From NCBI GenBank assembly GCA_022708105.1, contig JAKIZI010000017.1, positions 1 through 33,389 on the forward strand: a stretch of 33,389 nt of DNA, read 5' to 3'. The DNA is from Bacteroidota bacterium (lineage in GTDB: Bacteria; Bacteroidota; Bacteroidia; Bacteroidales; WCHB1-69). Position 1 is the stretch's first letter, and the number at the start of each line of letters is the position of its first letter. Shown here piece by piece: positions 16,814 through 25,537 of this stretch. The notes below the pieces were generated by a model. That model was not told where the DNA came from. It was given only the letters and a program-made list of their open reading frames with translations, and did not search any database. The position numbers were made by a program, and so were the translations under genes.

Positions 16814-16821
16814 CAAAGATA
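16814..16821 (-). promoter_or_regulatory. Bacteroidetes -7 box for the long leftward operon
   Basis: Minus-strand TATCTTTG matches TAnnTTTG, about 80 bases before the ATG at 16734. It is the only exact box I found between the tsaC promoter and the first gene of the nine-gene string, so it is the best candidate for its main promoter. No good -33 seen. Confidence 0.55.
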
Positions 16822-16922
16822 CAAAATTATTGTAAATTGATTGTTGATATTTAAACATCCTTACCCTCGTGAATTAATTTTTTTTAAATGATCTTTCATA
16901 ATTTATAAATTGCAATTTTTTG

Positions 16923-16930
16923 TATTTTTG
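16923..16930 (+). promoter_or_regulatory. Bacteroidetes -7 box for the tsaC-coaD-tlpA-lolD unit
   Basis: TATTTTTG matches TAnnTTTG. Transcription from here would begin near 16937, downstream of an in-frame ATG-like extension that starts at 16910. This rules out the longer reading frame and places the true start at 16955. Confidence 0.62.
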
Positions 16931-16943
16931 CAAAAGATTCCAA

Positions 16944-16948
16944 AGGAG
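16944..16948 (+). promoter_or_regulatory. Shine-Dalgarno-like site deciding the tsaC start
   Basis: AGGAG lies 6 bases before the ATG at 16955. Recognisable ribosome binding sites are rare in this window, so this one adds weight to the short start of tsaC. Confidence 0.6.
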
Positions 16949-16954
16949 TGTATC

Positions 16955-17518
16955 ATGGAAAATGAAATTAAAAGATGTGTTGAAAAATTGTTGTCGGGAG
17001 CGGTAATTCTCTATCCGACAGATACGGTATGGGGGATTGGATGTGATGCAACGAATGAAGAAGCAATCGAGAGAATTTACACCATCAAACAAAGGAATGA
17101 AAGTAAAAGTATGCTTATTCTTTTAGATCAGGAAGCAAAAATTCCCTTATATGTGAAAAGAATTCCTTTAATTGCCTGGGATCTTATTACCCAAACGGAT
17201 CGTCCCACAACGTTCATCTATCCGACAGCGCATAATCTTCCTTCTAAAATTATTCCGGGGGATGGAACCATTGCCATTCGGGTTACCAAAAATGAATTTT
17301 GTAGAAAATTGATTCATGCCCTCGGTCGTCCTCTTATTTCTACTTCTGCGAATGTTTCCGGTACTATTTCCCCCAATACCTATAACGAGATTTCCAAAGA
17401 GATTATCTCTGAGATGGACTATGTGGTGCCTGAAAATTTTGCCGATTCGACCGACTATAAACCATCTAGAATTGTTCGCTTTATTGATGACTATAATTTT
17501 TTGATAATCAGAGAATAA
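16955..17518 (+). CDS. tsaC: Threonylcarbamoyl-AMP synthase (YrdC/Sua5 family, short form)
   Basis: This enzyme makes threonylcarbamoyl-AMP from threonine, bicarbonate and ATP, the first step of t6A37 formation in ANN-decoding tRNAs. The YrdC fold is seen from the start: YPTDTVWGIGCDA at 20-32, KQRNESKSM at about 44-52 (nucleotide-binding KxR...K-S), IAIRVTKNEFCRKLI and the P-loop-like STSANVSG. At 187 residues it lacks the extra Sua5 domain. The ATG at 16955 is supported by the AGGAG site and by the promoter box that would cut off the longer frame. One base separates its stop from the coaD start. Confidence 0.93.
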   Translation: MENEIKRCVEKLLSGAVILYPTDTVWGIGCDATNEEAIERIYTIKQRNESKSMLILLDQEAKIPLYVKRIPLIAWDLITQTDRPTTFIYPTAHNLPSKIIPGDGTIAIRVTKNEFCRKLIHALGRPLISTSANVSGTISPNTYNEISKEIISEMDYVVPENFADSTDYKPSRIVRFIDDYNFLIIRE

Positions 17519-17519
17519 A

Positions 17520-17972
17520 ATGAAAATAGCCCTATATCCGGGTTCTTTCGATCCCATTACAAAAGGCCATGAAGATGTAATTCGTCGTGCACTTCCTCTT
17601 TTTGATAAGCTTTATGTGGCCATTGGAGTGAATGCGGATAAAAAATATCTGTTTCCTCTTAATCAACGAAAGGAATGGATTGAGAATTGTTTTAAAAATG
17701 AGGAGAAGGTGCAGGTCATCATTTATCAGGGGCTCACGGTAGGTGCATGTCGTCAGTATGGGGCGAATTACATCGTTCGCGGTGTGCGTAATATGATTGA
17801 TATGCAAACGGAACAAGATATGGCACAATTAAATAAACAACTCTCCGGTATCGAAACGGTGTTGTTTTTTTCGACACTTCCATTTGTAAATCTATCCTCT
17901 TCAATAGTTCGCGATATATATTTAAATCAAGGTGATTATGAACAATTTATGCCGGAAAATTGCCACCGTTAG
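17520..17972 (+). CDS. coaD: Phosphopantetheine adenylyltransferase
   Basis: This enzyme transfers AMP from ATP to 4'-phosphopantetheine, the penultimate step of coenzyme A synthesis. The nucleotidyltransferase signature is YPGSFDPITKGHEDVI, with the TxGH motif at 14-17. Further family segments are VRGVRNMIDMQTEQDMA (substrate pocket) and LSSSIVRDI at about 127-135, the counterpart of the ISSTxVR loop that contacts the triphosphate. At 150 residues it is slightly shorter than E. coli CoaD. Its 3' end overlaps the start of the TlpA-like gene by 35 bases. Confidence 0.96.
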   Translation: MKIALYPGSFDPITKGHEDVIRRALPLFDKLYVAIGVNADKKYLFPLNQRKEWIENCFKNEEKVQVIIYQGLTVGACRQYGANYIVRGVRNMIDMQTEQDMAQLNKQLSGIETVLFFSTLPFVNLSSSIVRDIYLNQGDYEQFMPENCHR

Positions 17973-19440
17973 GTTGTGGCTTAATATTCGGTTTTTCCAA
18001 ATTCCGGTACTATTTTTATTGTTTCTTGCGGTTCAAAACCTTACGATGGCACAAAAGCAAAATGAGGTGCTTATTACCGGTAAAGCGCCCTTCGCCGCCG
18101 GCAAGGAAATACGTTTGATTATTTTTGACGATCTCTTAACCTATACACCTATTACAGTTGCTACCGATAAGATATCCAAAGATGGTTTTTTTCGATTACA
18201 ATATAAAACCAATCGAATTAAAGTCGCACAATTGGCTATTCAAACTTCAAAAGCTGAATTTTATATCGTTCCCGGAAATCACTACGATTTTATAATAGAT
18301 ATGAATCCTGATCTTTTCCAACTCCTTGATCCGATTTCCTACGGAGGGTTTTTACAGATTCAACCCGCCAACCTTGATACCAATGAACTGAACTTTAAAA
18401 TTAAGAAGTTTGATCTCTTTTTTGAAAAAATTACCGAATCCTTCTATCCGGATATTGTTTTCAGAAAAAATGTCAAGGCTTTTGATTCGCTCTCTCAAAT
18501 TATTCAAACCAATTTTGAGGTGCAATATGAACCCCTTGATTTCTATAAAAGTCATATTTTCTATTCCTATGCTGCATTAGAGCAGATTATGTACCAAAAA
18601 TATCCAGAAAAAATTTACCGGAAATATTTGGATAATGAATATGTTTTATATGATAATCCTGCCTATATGGCTTTTTTCCACTCTTTTTATGATAATTATC
18701 TCTATACTTCTCCCCGCATTTCTAAAGATATTCTAACAAAATACATCAATGAAAATCCTGATTATTTAGGAATTTTTAATGAGGTTGGTAAAGACCCTTT
18801 TTTGGTAAATGAAAGAATTAGAGAGTTGGTGATTATTAAAAATTTAGGAGAGTTTTACGAAGATCATCAATTTAGTAAGAAAAATATTCTTCAGTTATTA
18901 AATTATATAAAAAAGAATACTCGTTTTCCGGAGCACAAGGACATTGTGGAGCATGTCATAAATGTTACCCAGTTATTGCATCCGAATACCGAATTTCCCA
19001 AATGTACATTGAAGGAGGTCAGCGGGGTGGATTTTAAATTAGAGAAACTGAAAGGCAAGTGGGTATATATTCAGTTTTTTACTTCCAATTGTGAGGATTG
19101 TATCCGTGAAATGATGATTCTTAAGGAACTTGCACAAGAATATAAAGACAGTATTGTCTTTGTGAGTGTTTCCCTGGATTTTGATTTTGGGGATTTCTCT
19201 GATTTTAGACAAAGTTATAAAATTTTTGATTGGCAGTTTGTTCATTTCGACTATCAATTTGAGTGGTTGGATGCCTTGGAAATAAATTCGTTGCCCGACA
19301 ATATTCTCATTGCTCCGTCGGGAAAATTGGCACTTCGGGATGTGCTTTCTCCCGAAAAGGGTTTAACTACTTTTTTAAAGAGAAAGTTTACGCCGCAGGA
19401 GAAAGAGTATAATCCGCTGTCTCCTCATAACCAAAATTAA
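17938..19440 (+). CDS. Exported TlpA-like thiol-disulfide oxidoreductase with N-terminal extension
   Basis: A 500-residue exported protein. A signal peptide (IPVLFLLFLAVQNLTMAQ) leads into an N-terminal beta-rich domain (about 45-140), a helical middle, and a C-terminal thioredoxin-like fold. The redox site is Cys385-Glu-Asp-Cys388 in FFTSNCEDCIREM. The cis-proline region is SLPDNILIAPSG near residue 457, where thioredoxins have x-Pro-Thr. This architecture, a long N-terminal half plus a TlpA-like end, is common in Bacteroidetes envelope proteins and is thought to reduce or oxidise exported cysteines. ATG at 17938 is preferred to a GTG two codons earlier. It overlaps coaD by 35 bases and is followed 12 bases on by lolD. 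Confidence 0.87.
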   Translation: MNNLCRKIATVRLWLNIRFFQIPVLFLLFLAVQNLTMAQKQNEVLITGKAPFAAGKEIRLIIFDDLLTYTPITVATDKISKDGFFRLQYKTNRIKVAQLAIQTSKAEFYIVPGNHYDFIIDMNPDLFQLLDPISYGGFLQIQPANLDTNELNFKIKKFDLFFEKITESFYPDIVFRKNVKAFDSLSQIIQTNFEVQYEPLDFYKSHIFYSYAALEQIMYQKYPEKIYRKYLDNEYVLYDNPAYMAFFHSFYDNYLYTSPRISKDILTKYINENPDYLGIFNEVGKDPFLVNERIRELVIIKNLGEFYEDHQFSKKNILQLLNYIKKNTRFPEHKDIVEHVINVTQLLHPNTEFPKCTLKEVSGVDFKLEKLKGKWVYIQFFTSNCEDCIREMMILKELAQEYKDSIVFVSVSLDFDFGDFSDFRQSYKIFDWQFVHFDYQFEWLDALEINSLPDNILIAPSGKLALRDVLSPEKGLTTFLKRKFTPQEKEYNPLSPHNQN

Positions 19441-19452
19441 TTTTATTGCGAT

Positions 19453-20103
19453 ATGATTGTTGTAAAAGATTTAAAGAAAAACTACGGACAATTAGAGGTG
19501 CTCAAAGGAATTAACTTAACGATTGAAGCTTCTAAAATTACGACGGTAGTTGGGGCCTCCGGTGCCGGTAAATCTACGCTGTTACATTTAATTGGGACAC
19601 TTGATAAGCCGAATTCCGGTGAAGTGATTATCAATAAACTTTCTTTATATCAATTATCTGATAAGGATTTATCCGAATATCGGAATAAACATATCGGTTT
19701 TATTTTTCAGTTTCATCATCTTTTACCGGAGTTTACCGCAGTGGAAAATGTGGCGTTGCCGGCAATGATTGGGGGAACTGCCCGGAAAGAGGCTCTAAAA
19801 AAGGCCATGGAACTGCTCGAGTTTCTGCAGCTGTCCGACAGAGCACATCATAAGCCGGGAGAACTCTCCGGCGGAGAACAACAGCGCGTTGCCGTCGCCA
19901 GAGCCCTGATTAATCGCCCCGGACTCATTTTGGCAGATGAACCTTCCGGGAACCTCGATTCTGAAAATGCACGTAAATTACACCAACTCTTTTTTGACCT
20001 TCGCGATCAATTCCAACAAACATTTGTCATCGTTACCCATAATGAGGAATTGGCCCAATTGTCGGATAGGGTTATTACACTTAAAGACGGTTTGGTAATA
20101 TAA
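19453..20103 (+). CDS. lolD: ABC transporter ATP-binding protein, LolD/MacB type
   Basis: A 216-residue ATPase subunit. All ABC motifs are intact: Walker [10 protein letters not shown] at 34-42, Q-loop Gln86 in [18 protein letters not shown] (the FQ-x-HLLPEFT form typical of LolD), signature [13 protein letters not shown] at 138-150, Walker [13 protein letters not shown] ending in Asp-Glu, and H-loop His196 in THNEEL. LolD powers release of lipoproteins from the inner membrane; the MacB and FtsE groups share these motifs, so LolD rests on the Q-loop wording and the short length. No permease gene is adjacent. Last gene of its unit, followed by a strong hairpin terminator. Confidence 0.9.
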   Translation: MIVVKDLKKNYGQLEVLKGINLTIEASKITTVVGASGAGKSTLLHLIGTLDKPNSGEVIINKLSLYQLSDKDLSEYRNKHIGFIFQFHHLLPEFTAVENVALPAMIGGTARKEALKKAMELLEFLQLSDRAHHKPGELSGGEQQRVAVARALINRPGLILADEPSGNLDSENARKLHQLFFDLRDQFQQTFVIVTHNEELAQLSDRVITLKDGLVI

Positions 20104-20125
20104 TTTTTTTATTGGACAACAATAA

Positions 20126-20158
20126 AAAAAGAGAAACCCGAAATGTGTTTCTCTTTTT
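20126..20158. terminator. Bidirectional intrinsic terminator between lolD and the tRNA gene
   Basis: A perfect 12-bp inverted repeat, AAAAAGAGAAAC (20126-20137) and GTTTCTCTTTTT (20147-20158), with a 9-base loop. The arms end in A and T runs, so the RNA from either strand gives a hairpin with a U-tract. It lies between the convergent lolD and tRNA genes and can end both transcripts. Confidence 0.85.
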
Positions 20159-20161
20159 GCG

Positions 20162-20235
20162 TGGTCCCTCTTGGGCTCGAACCAAGGACCCCCTGATTAT
20201 GAGTCAGGTGCTCTAACCAGCTGAGCTAAGGGACC
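20162..20235 (-). tRNA. tRNA with CAU anticodon (tRNA-Met or tRNA-Ile2)
   Basis: The minus strand folds as a complete cloverleaf: acceptor GGTCCCT pairing with AGGGACC, D-arm GCTC/GAGC, anticodon stem CCTGA/TCAGG around loop CTCATAA (anticodon CAT), T-arm CTTGG/CCAAG with loop TTCGAGC, and discriminator A. No CCA tail is encoded. The CAU anticodon allows elongator methionine or, after lysidine modification, isoleucine. The initiator is excluded because position 1 pairs. C4-G69 and C5-G68 resemble tRNA-Ile2, but the anticodon-stem TilS determinants of E. coli are absent, so the identity is open. Confidence 0.96.
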
Positions 20236-20262
20236 TGCTTTTCCTCTATAGAATTGCGGTTG

Positions 20263-20291
20263 CAAAAATACAATATTTTTTTTATCGGCAA
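20263..20291 (-). promoter_or_regulatory. Promoter of the tRNA gene (-33 TTG, -7 TATTTTTG)
   Basis: On the minus strand, TTG (20289-20291) and TATTTTTG (20263-20270) are separated by 18 bases, close to the Bacteroidetes -33/-7 arrangement. The -7 box lies 27 bases before the tRNA 5' end. This is the best two-part promoter in the window. Confidence 0.68.
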
Positions 20292-20346
20292 TATCTTTTT
20301 TTATCTAAACCTTAAAAAAAAGCTATTCGACTGAAATTCAAAAGGA

Positions 20347-22107
20347 TTATCTCTTTTTACCTTTCTTTAAGCTTTGTTCTCCAAATGAGTAAGTTACTCC
20401 GGCCAAAACATTAATTCCGAAGCTGCGATAATCGTAGTATTTGGCATAATATTGTCCGGCAATGTTGTGTACATTCAAGAATGCTGTAAATTGCTTGTTG
20501 ATGAGCCATTCTGCTCCGATACCGAAATCAAGAATTGGTTTCATCAGCTGTGCTTCGTAGGTGGTGGAGGTCTCCGGATCAAGTGCCCAAGCCCAACGTC
20601 CAAAGCCGAGATCGAAGTTGGCATTGAAAACCAAAAAGTCTTTGAAGAAGTATTTTCCGCTGAATCCGAATTCAAGAGCGGGCTTGTACCAAGGTTTTTG
20701 GATGGTGTTGAGGTGATACAACCAATAGTCGCCGTCCAAAGAAAGATGTAATTGATTCATCACTTCCCAATTCATGTTGAGTCCTACGTGCAGATAGCCC
20801 CCGTCATCATATACAACATCGAATTGATTGCGTAAAAGTGCCAATGTGTCTTGTACATAAAAAAGCATATTCTGCGCATACGTGTATTCAGCAAAGATGT
20901 TGTAATTGAGTTTTTTTACTAAATTGCCTTTGATTCCTCCATATACATGAATCCAGTTTTTGGTGTATCGCGTATCCGTGAGTTGCGGCTTGATGAATGG
21001 GTTTTCATACAACAGCTTTTCATACGAATTATACACAAGGTTTCCGTTGACGCCTGCATAAATGCTTAAAATACCGCGGATGAGTCCTAATTGCACTTCT
21101 CCCAACGGATAAATGGCGAAATCTACCTTATTTTGGTTTGTTTTTGAGCCAATCGCGGTTCCCAATCCGACCAAGATGTGATATTCATTAAAGGTCCAAT
21201 GGGCATAGATTTCGGGGTTGAAACGCACTGCGTGACTTGAGGGAAGCAAACTGTCTCCGATTGGTCCGTATTTGTTGTTATAGTAGTCGAAGTTGAGGTT
21301 TAGGCGGTAGAGTTGACTGCCGGAAATTTTAAGCCATCGTGCGTCGTAGGCAAAGAAGGAGGTTAAACCGATATGATTTTCCATATCATGATGACGGGTG
21401 AAGATTCCGTCGTAATTGATCCGGACATCCTGCTTCAGCGCCCGCTCGTCCAAATTGTAATTGGAGCGAAGTCCTATTTCTGCCCGTACATGATGAAAGT
21501 GTGTTTTCAAGGAGTCTTCATACAGGTCGCCACTGTAATAAGTCGGGAGTGGGGTATCGGCAATTTTAAAACCGTAATAACGGGCAGATTGATGATTATA
21601 TCCAACCGAAGAGTATAAAGTCTGTTTCTTGAAAAAACGGGAGAAGAAGAATTCCGATTTGGTGTCGCTGGTAGGGTAGTAGGTGTACTGCTTCATGGTT
21701 TTACCGATGGGCTGTGCCCACGAAGAGAAGTGATGCACGTTGAGCCCAAAGGAGTATTTTTTGTTGCTTCCATTGTGAATGGATAGTTCTGCAAGTGGTG
21801 TGAGCGGATATCCGAACCCAACTTTGATGAAATTGCGGTAAAGTCGTTTCATCGGCTCGGGGGCAATCTTCGTTGCTTTAATCGGGGTAGGACTGAAAGT
21901 AACATCGACCTTTTGCGGCGTAATGTAATAGTCAAATGCGACCTTCTCCTGAGCTGTGTCGGTGATGGTGGCCGGAGTGCTTATTTTTTCAAAATTGAGC
22001 AAATGGGGGACATAATTGAGCTGAAAATAGGCCGTGTCCACAATCTGTGCTTGTAAACCGCCGAACATTATTCCTATGATGTATGCGGAAATTAAATATT
22101 TTTTCAT
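20347..22107 (-). CDS. Outer-membrane beta-barrel protein paired with the TPR protein
   Basis: A 586-residue exported protein with a signal peptide (YLISAYIIGIMFGGLQAQ). From about residue 95 it consists of alternating amphipathic strands rich in Tyr, Phe, Asn and Gly (for example YSFGLNVHHFSSW, DVRINYDGIF, FGISGKYFFKDFLVFN-like turns), which is the pattern of a large outer-membrane barrel similar to the barrel half of TonB-dependent receptors. I see no plug domain, so TonB dependence is not supported. The last strand (INVLAGVTYSF) is followed by a basic tail. It starts 34 bases after the stop of the 1026-residue TPR gene and is probably cotranscribed with it. Substrate unknown. Confidence 0.82.
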   Translation of the reverse strand: MKKYLISAYIIGIMFGGLQAQIVDTAYFQLNYVPHLLNFEKISTPATITDTAQEKVAFDYYITPQKVDVTFSPTPIKATKIAPEPMKRLYRNFIKVGFGYPLTPLAELSIHNGSNKKYSFGLNVHHFSSWAQPIGKTMKQYTYYPTSDTKSEFFFSRFFKKQTLYSSVGYNHQSARYYGFKIADTPLPTYYSGDLYEDSLKTHFHHVRAEIGLRSNYNLDERALKQDVRINYDGIFTRHHDMENHIGLTSFFAYDARWLKISGSQLYRLNLNFDYYNNKYGPIGDSLLPSSHAVRFNPEIYAHWTFNEYHILVGLGTAIGSKTNQNKVDFAIYPLGEVQLGLIRGILSIYAGVNGNLVYNSYEKLLYENPFIKPQLTDTRYTKNWIHVYGGIKGNLVKKLNYNIFAEYTYAQNMLFYVQDTLALLRNQFDVVYDDGGYLHVGLNMNWEVMNQLHLSLDGDYWLYHLNTIQKPWYKPALEFGFSGKYFFKDFLVFNANFDLGFGRWAWALDPETSTTYEAQLMKPILDFGIGAEWLINKQFTAFLNVHNIAGQYYAKYYDYRSFGINVLAGVTYSFGEQSLKKGKKR

Positions 22108-22141
22108 GTCTTTTTCTTTATTGATGTTGGTTCAATGGCTA

Positions 22142-25100
22142 TTATTCTTCTTCAGTATTGGGGGTAACGGGTACGGGTGTTTCTTCTTCTTCTTGCGGCT
22201 TGGGCTGTGCGGCCTCTTCTGCGGCTACAATAACATCGATTTTTCCCTGTGCTACTGCTTTTAAATCTTCCCCCGCATAGTTGTCCACAATGCTCTGGTA
22301 GGTGTGCTTCGCCTGAAAGAGATTGCCATTGGCTGCATACAAATCTCCGTATAAAATGAAGGTGCTGGCATACCAATATTCGGAACTGTAATTGGCCGCC
22401 AGGATTTCATTGATGATTCTCTCACACTCTTTCAAGTCATTATTTTTAAATGCAATAAGCGCTGTATAGTAAGCCGCTTCTGCTGCGATATCACTATTGC
22501 TCTTTTTCGCCAATGTCGTCAGGTTCTGTCTGGCAATATCCAATTCATTCATTTGATAAGCCGTCATCCCGGCAATGAACAGGGATTCATTCTTTAACTC
22601 TTCATCGGCTTGCAGTTGATAGAGAATTACTTCCGCCGCTTTATGGGCAACCGAATATTTCTTCACTTCGTATGCCGAACGCATGATCCCCGAATAAGCA
22701 ATTAAGGTGGTGTTTTCCGATGATGCAATCTCTGCCAATTGACTAAAGTAGGTCAATGCTTTTTCATACTCTTTTTTGTTGTACAAAATAATGGCCGACT
22801 TCCGAAGTGCCGTTTCATTATCCTTGGTGTTGTATTTGTTGATGAGCACTTCATAGTCTGCGAGTGCCGCATCAAAACTATTCATGCCGTACAAACATTC
22901 TGCTTTGTTGAAATGGGCTTTGGCGGCAAATAAACCGTTGGGGAAAGATTGCAAATAGCTCTCAAATCCTTTGATGGCTGCTTCGCAATTGCCTCTTAAA
23001 TACTTGTTCTCTGCCGACTTGTAGGCGGTGGAATCTTGCTTTTCAACACTGATGTTGATATTGCCTTTGTTTTTGATGTATTCGAAAAATTCGCCGGTTG
23101 TTCCAAGTTCGGTGTAGATATATTCTAAGTTGGCCAAAGCATCTTTTGCTTCGCCTGAACCCGGGTAAGTTTCAAATACATATTTGAAGGTCTTTATAGA
23201 AGATTCAATGTCTTGTGTGTTGAGATACGATTGGGCTAATTTGTTGTATGCCTGACGAATGTATGGGCTTTTCGGATATTTGGCTATAAAATTGCGATAG
23301 GCGGTAATAGATGTTGCGTAGTCGTTGCGGGTGTGGTAGCTGGTAGCCAAATCGTATTCAGCGTCATCGCAATAACTCGATTTCGGACACAATAGGACCA
23401 AACGTTCCAGCGTCTCCACTCTTTTACTGTCGTTGTTCAGGTAGCCGTAACATTTCGATTGTTGGTAAATGGCATAATCGAAATTGGCTTGTCTCAAATT
23501 CTCACATGCTTCATAAGTAGCAATGGCCTTTTTCAAATCTTTCTGCATGAAATAACTGTCTGCAAGCCGTGCGGTGGCATCTGCCTGAATTTCTAAGGAT
23601 TCTTCCGTTGTTTCTTGCTTCAGGAAGGTGGCAAAAGCTTGCTCCGCATCTTTGTATTTCTTGATTTTCAATGCTGCATATCCGTATGAGTAATAGGAGT
23701 TGGAATAGTTCGGATCCTTGGGACTATTCTGATTTTTGTAATACGATTGGAATGCGTAATAGGATTTTTGGTAGTTTTCCAAACGATATTCCGTTTCCGC
23801 TTTCCAATATAAGTTGGAAGTGTGGGTAATGGTATTCATCGGATACTTCATCGACTTCTCTATGAGTGTCAGTGCTTCCCTGTAATACTTGTTGTTGATC
23901 AGCTCAAGCGCTCTGAAGTGCGTGCATCTTTGGTAGGCGCGGAGCAAGGTCGGACTCTTCGATTGCAGTTTCTCCAGCGATATAATCGCCCCCTGGTAAT
24001 TCTTGGTAGAGAGATAGATTTTGGAAAGGTAAGAAATGGCCTCTTCCGTGCGGGAAGAGTTCGGGTAGTCATTAATGTATTGCTCTAACGCTTTGATGGC
24101 GGTGTTAAAAGGACTGTTTGACGTCTCATATTGCAATTTTGCATAATTGTAGAGCGCATCTTCCTTAACATCGGAAGAAAAATCAGATTTTGATGCTTCC
24201 AAAAAACTTTGGGCGGCCATGGTCTTTTTGCCGTTCTTCAAGTAGCAATCCCCAATGATATAGTAGCTATTTTGTGCCATTTCATCTTTCTCGAGGGTCG
24301 TTTGGGAGAGATATTGAATTGCTTTGTCGTACTCTTTTTGTTTGTAATAACTATATCCAATGGCAAAATTATCGTTTCGGTCTGCTGTAGTTTTCGCATC
24401 GGCAAGATAGGTTTCAAAATAGGGGAGGGCTTGGGCATATTCGCCGAGATTGTAATGAGCGAGGGCAATAATCCGGTTCATCTCCGTTTTATTGTCGGCT
24501 TTGTCCAACAGCGGAACGGCAACCTCCAACAATTCGCGGTAGCGTGCATTATAGAAATAGATTTGTGCCAGATAGAAAGGCACCGAACGCTCATATTGAG
24601 GATCGTTTTTCAGCAATTCAAAATCTGCGAGGGCCGCTTCATATTGTTGATTATCATAGGCAATGTGCGCCAGATAATAGATGGCCTTTTTCTGATACGG
24701 TCCTTCTTGTTTCCGCACCTCATTGAATAACGGCTTTGCCTCCTCCGTTTTCTTCGTGGCAAAATAGGAATAACCCTTTTTAAATTGGTACTCCGCCAAC
24801 TCCTCTGCCGGAACATTTCGTTCCTGAATATTGTTGAAATTCTCTAAAGCTTGTTTATACTTCTTTTGGTCGTAATAAAATTTCCCCAAATGAAAATAAG
24901 CCTGAGATACTTGCGAATGCACCGGATATTTCCGAATATAATTTCTCAATAAAAAATCTGCATCCTGATTATTGAGCTGGATGGCACAAACCCCCATATA
25001 GTAATAGGAATTTATTTTCATCTCCGACGGCGTGCGTTCATCTTCAAACACTTGTTTGAAATAATCTTGTGCCGAACCAAACTTCTCTTTTTCAAACAAT

Positions 25101-25222
25101 TCCTTAGCCAAAGCATACTCGTAACCGGGCGAATCATAAACCACGGGACGTTGTGCCGACAGGGTTCCGGCGAATGAAAAAATCAGAATCAATAAAAACA
25201 GGTTTTTCTGTAATGAATTCAT
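22142..25222 (-). CDS. Large periplasmic TPR protein (1026 residues)
   Basis: The signal peptide (LFLLILIFSFAGTLSAQ) ends at an ordinary signal peptidase I site, not a lipobox. Nearly the whole protein is a solenoid of TPR units of about 34-40 residues, e.g. AYFHLGKFYYDQKKYKQALEN, FAIGYSYYKQKEYDKAIQYL, AEYDLATSYHTRNDYATSI and AAYYTALIAFKNNDLKECERI, more than twenty in total. It ends in an acidic/proline tail (QEEEETPVPVTPNTEEE). Together with the barrel gene immediately downstream it suggests a periplasmic scaffold for outer-membrane transport or assembly. The type IX secretion TPR lipoproteins PorW/SprE are an alternative, but the missing lipobox argues against them. Confidence 0.88.
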   Translation of the reverse strand: MNSLQKNLFLLILIFSFAGTLSAQRPVVYDSPGYEYALAKELFEKEKFGSAQDYFKQVFEDERTPSEMKINSYYYMGVCAIQLNNQDADFLLRNYIRKYPVHSQVSQAYFHLGKFYYDQKKYKQALENFNNIQERNVPAEELAEYQFKKGYSYFATKKTEEAKPLFNEVRKQEGPYQKKAIYYLAHIAYDNQQYEAALADFELLKNDPQYERSVPFYLAQIYFYNARYRELLEVAVPLLDKADNKTEMNRIIALAHYNLGEYAQALPYFETYLADAKTTADRNDNFAIGYSYYKQKEYDKAIQYLSQTTLEKDEMAQNSYYIIGDCYLKNGKKTMAAQSFLEASKSDFSSDVKEDALYNYAKLQYETSNSPFNTAIKALEQYINDYPNSSRTEEAISYLSKIYLSTKNYQGAIISLEKLQSKSPTLLRAYQRCTHFRALELINNKYYREALTLIEKSMKYPMNTITHTSNLYWKAETEYRLENYQKSYYAFQSYYKNQNSPKDPNYSNSYYSYGYAALKIKKYKDAEQAFATFLKQETTEESLEIQADATARLADSYFMQKDLKKAIATYEACENLRQANFDYAIYQQSKCYGYLNNDSKRVETLERLVLLCPKSSYCDDAEYDLATSYHTRNDYATSITAYRNFIAKYPKSPYIRQAYNKLAQSYLNTQDIESSIKTFKYVFETYPGSGEAKDALANLEYIYTELGTTGEFFEYIKNKGNINISVEKQDSTAYKSAENKYLRGNCEAAIKGFESYLQSFPNGLFAAKAHFNKAECLYGMNSFDAALADYEVLINKYNTKDNETALRKSAIILYNKKEYEKALTYFSQLAEIASSENTTLIAYSGIMRSAYEVKKYSVAHKAAEVILYQLQADEELKNESLFIAGMTAYQMNELDIARQNLTTLAKKSNSDIAAEAAYYTALIAFKNNDLKECERIINEILAANYSSEYWYASTFILYGDLYAANGNLFQAKHTYQSIVDNYAGEDLKAVAQGKIDVIVAAEEAAQPKPQEEEETPVPVTPNTEEE

Positions 25223-25267
25223 GAGTTGTATTATTTAAACTTTTTTATATACCTATCTTAAAATGAG

Positions 25268-25275
25268 CAAATTTA
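25268..25275 (-). promoter_or_regulatory. Bacteroidetes -7 box for the TPR-barrel unit
   Basis: Minus-strand TAAATTTG matches TAnnTTTG and lies 45 bases before the ATG of the 1026-residue TPR gene. No other exact box is present between it and the ATG. A -33 TTG at standard spacing was not seen. Confidence 0.58.
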
Positions 25276-25432
25276 TAAAAATGATTGCTGGACTCCTTTG
25301 AGTTTGCGGGTGAATTTTCAACACCCTGTTTTTAATAACCTAAACGTTTACAGCGGCTAAATAATTGCTCCAAAGTGCATAAACTTTCCGAAAATAAAAA
25401 GGATGATCATCATAATAATATGTTGGGCGTGT

Positions 25433-25537
25433 CGGCTTCGCCGCCGGCGTCCGGCTCCAAGTCCGCAGCCGGTAGTCGTGGGGGCGCAAAGCTGCAAAAG
25501 GAGCTTCCTTCGGTCGCTCTTTTGCAGCAGCGCCCCC
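25433..25537. repeat. GC-rich block with three successive hairpins
   Basis: Three inverted repeats follow one another: CGGC/GCCG (25433-25443, loop TTC), CCGGCT/AGCCGG (25451-25472), and a long imperfect stem whose arms are 25480-25504 and 25516-25537 (GGGGGCGC ... CTGCAAAA ... GAGC against its complement, with two small interruptions). The block is markedly more GC-rich than the flanking genes. It resembles an interspersed palindromic element or a structured RNA more than coding DNA; it could also be a relic of insertion. Genome-wide copy number, which would decide, cannot be seen here. Confidence 0.6.

Noticed and set aside
16910..16954. A longer tsaC beginning at 16910
   Set aside because: The extension spans the promoter box at 16923-16930 and adds residues that precede the usual YrdC start. 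AGGAG and ATG at 16944-16957 define the shorter form.
22142..25222. The type IX secretion protein PorW/SprE
   Set aside because: Those are TPR lipoproteins; this protein has a plain signal peptide without a lipobox cysteine and no other type IX gene is nearby.
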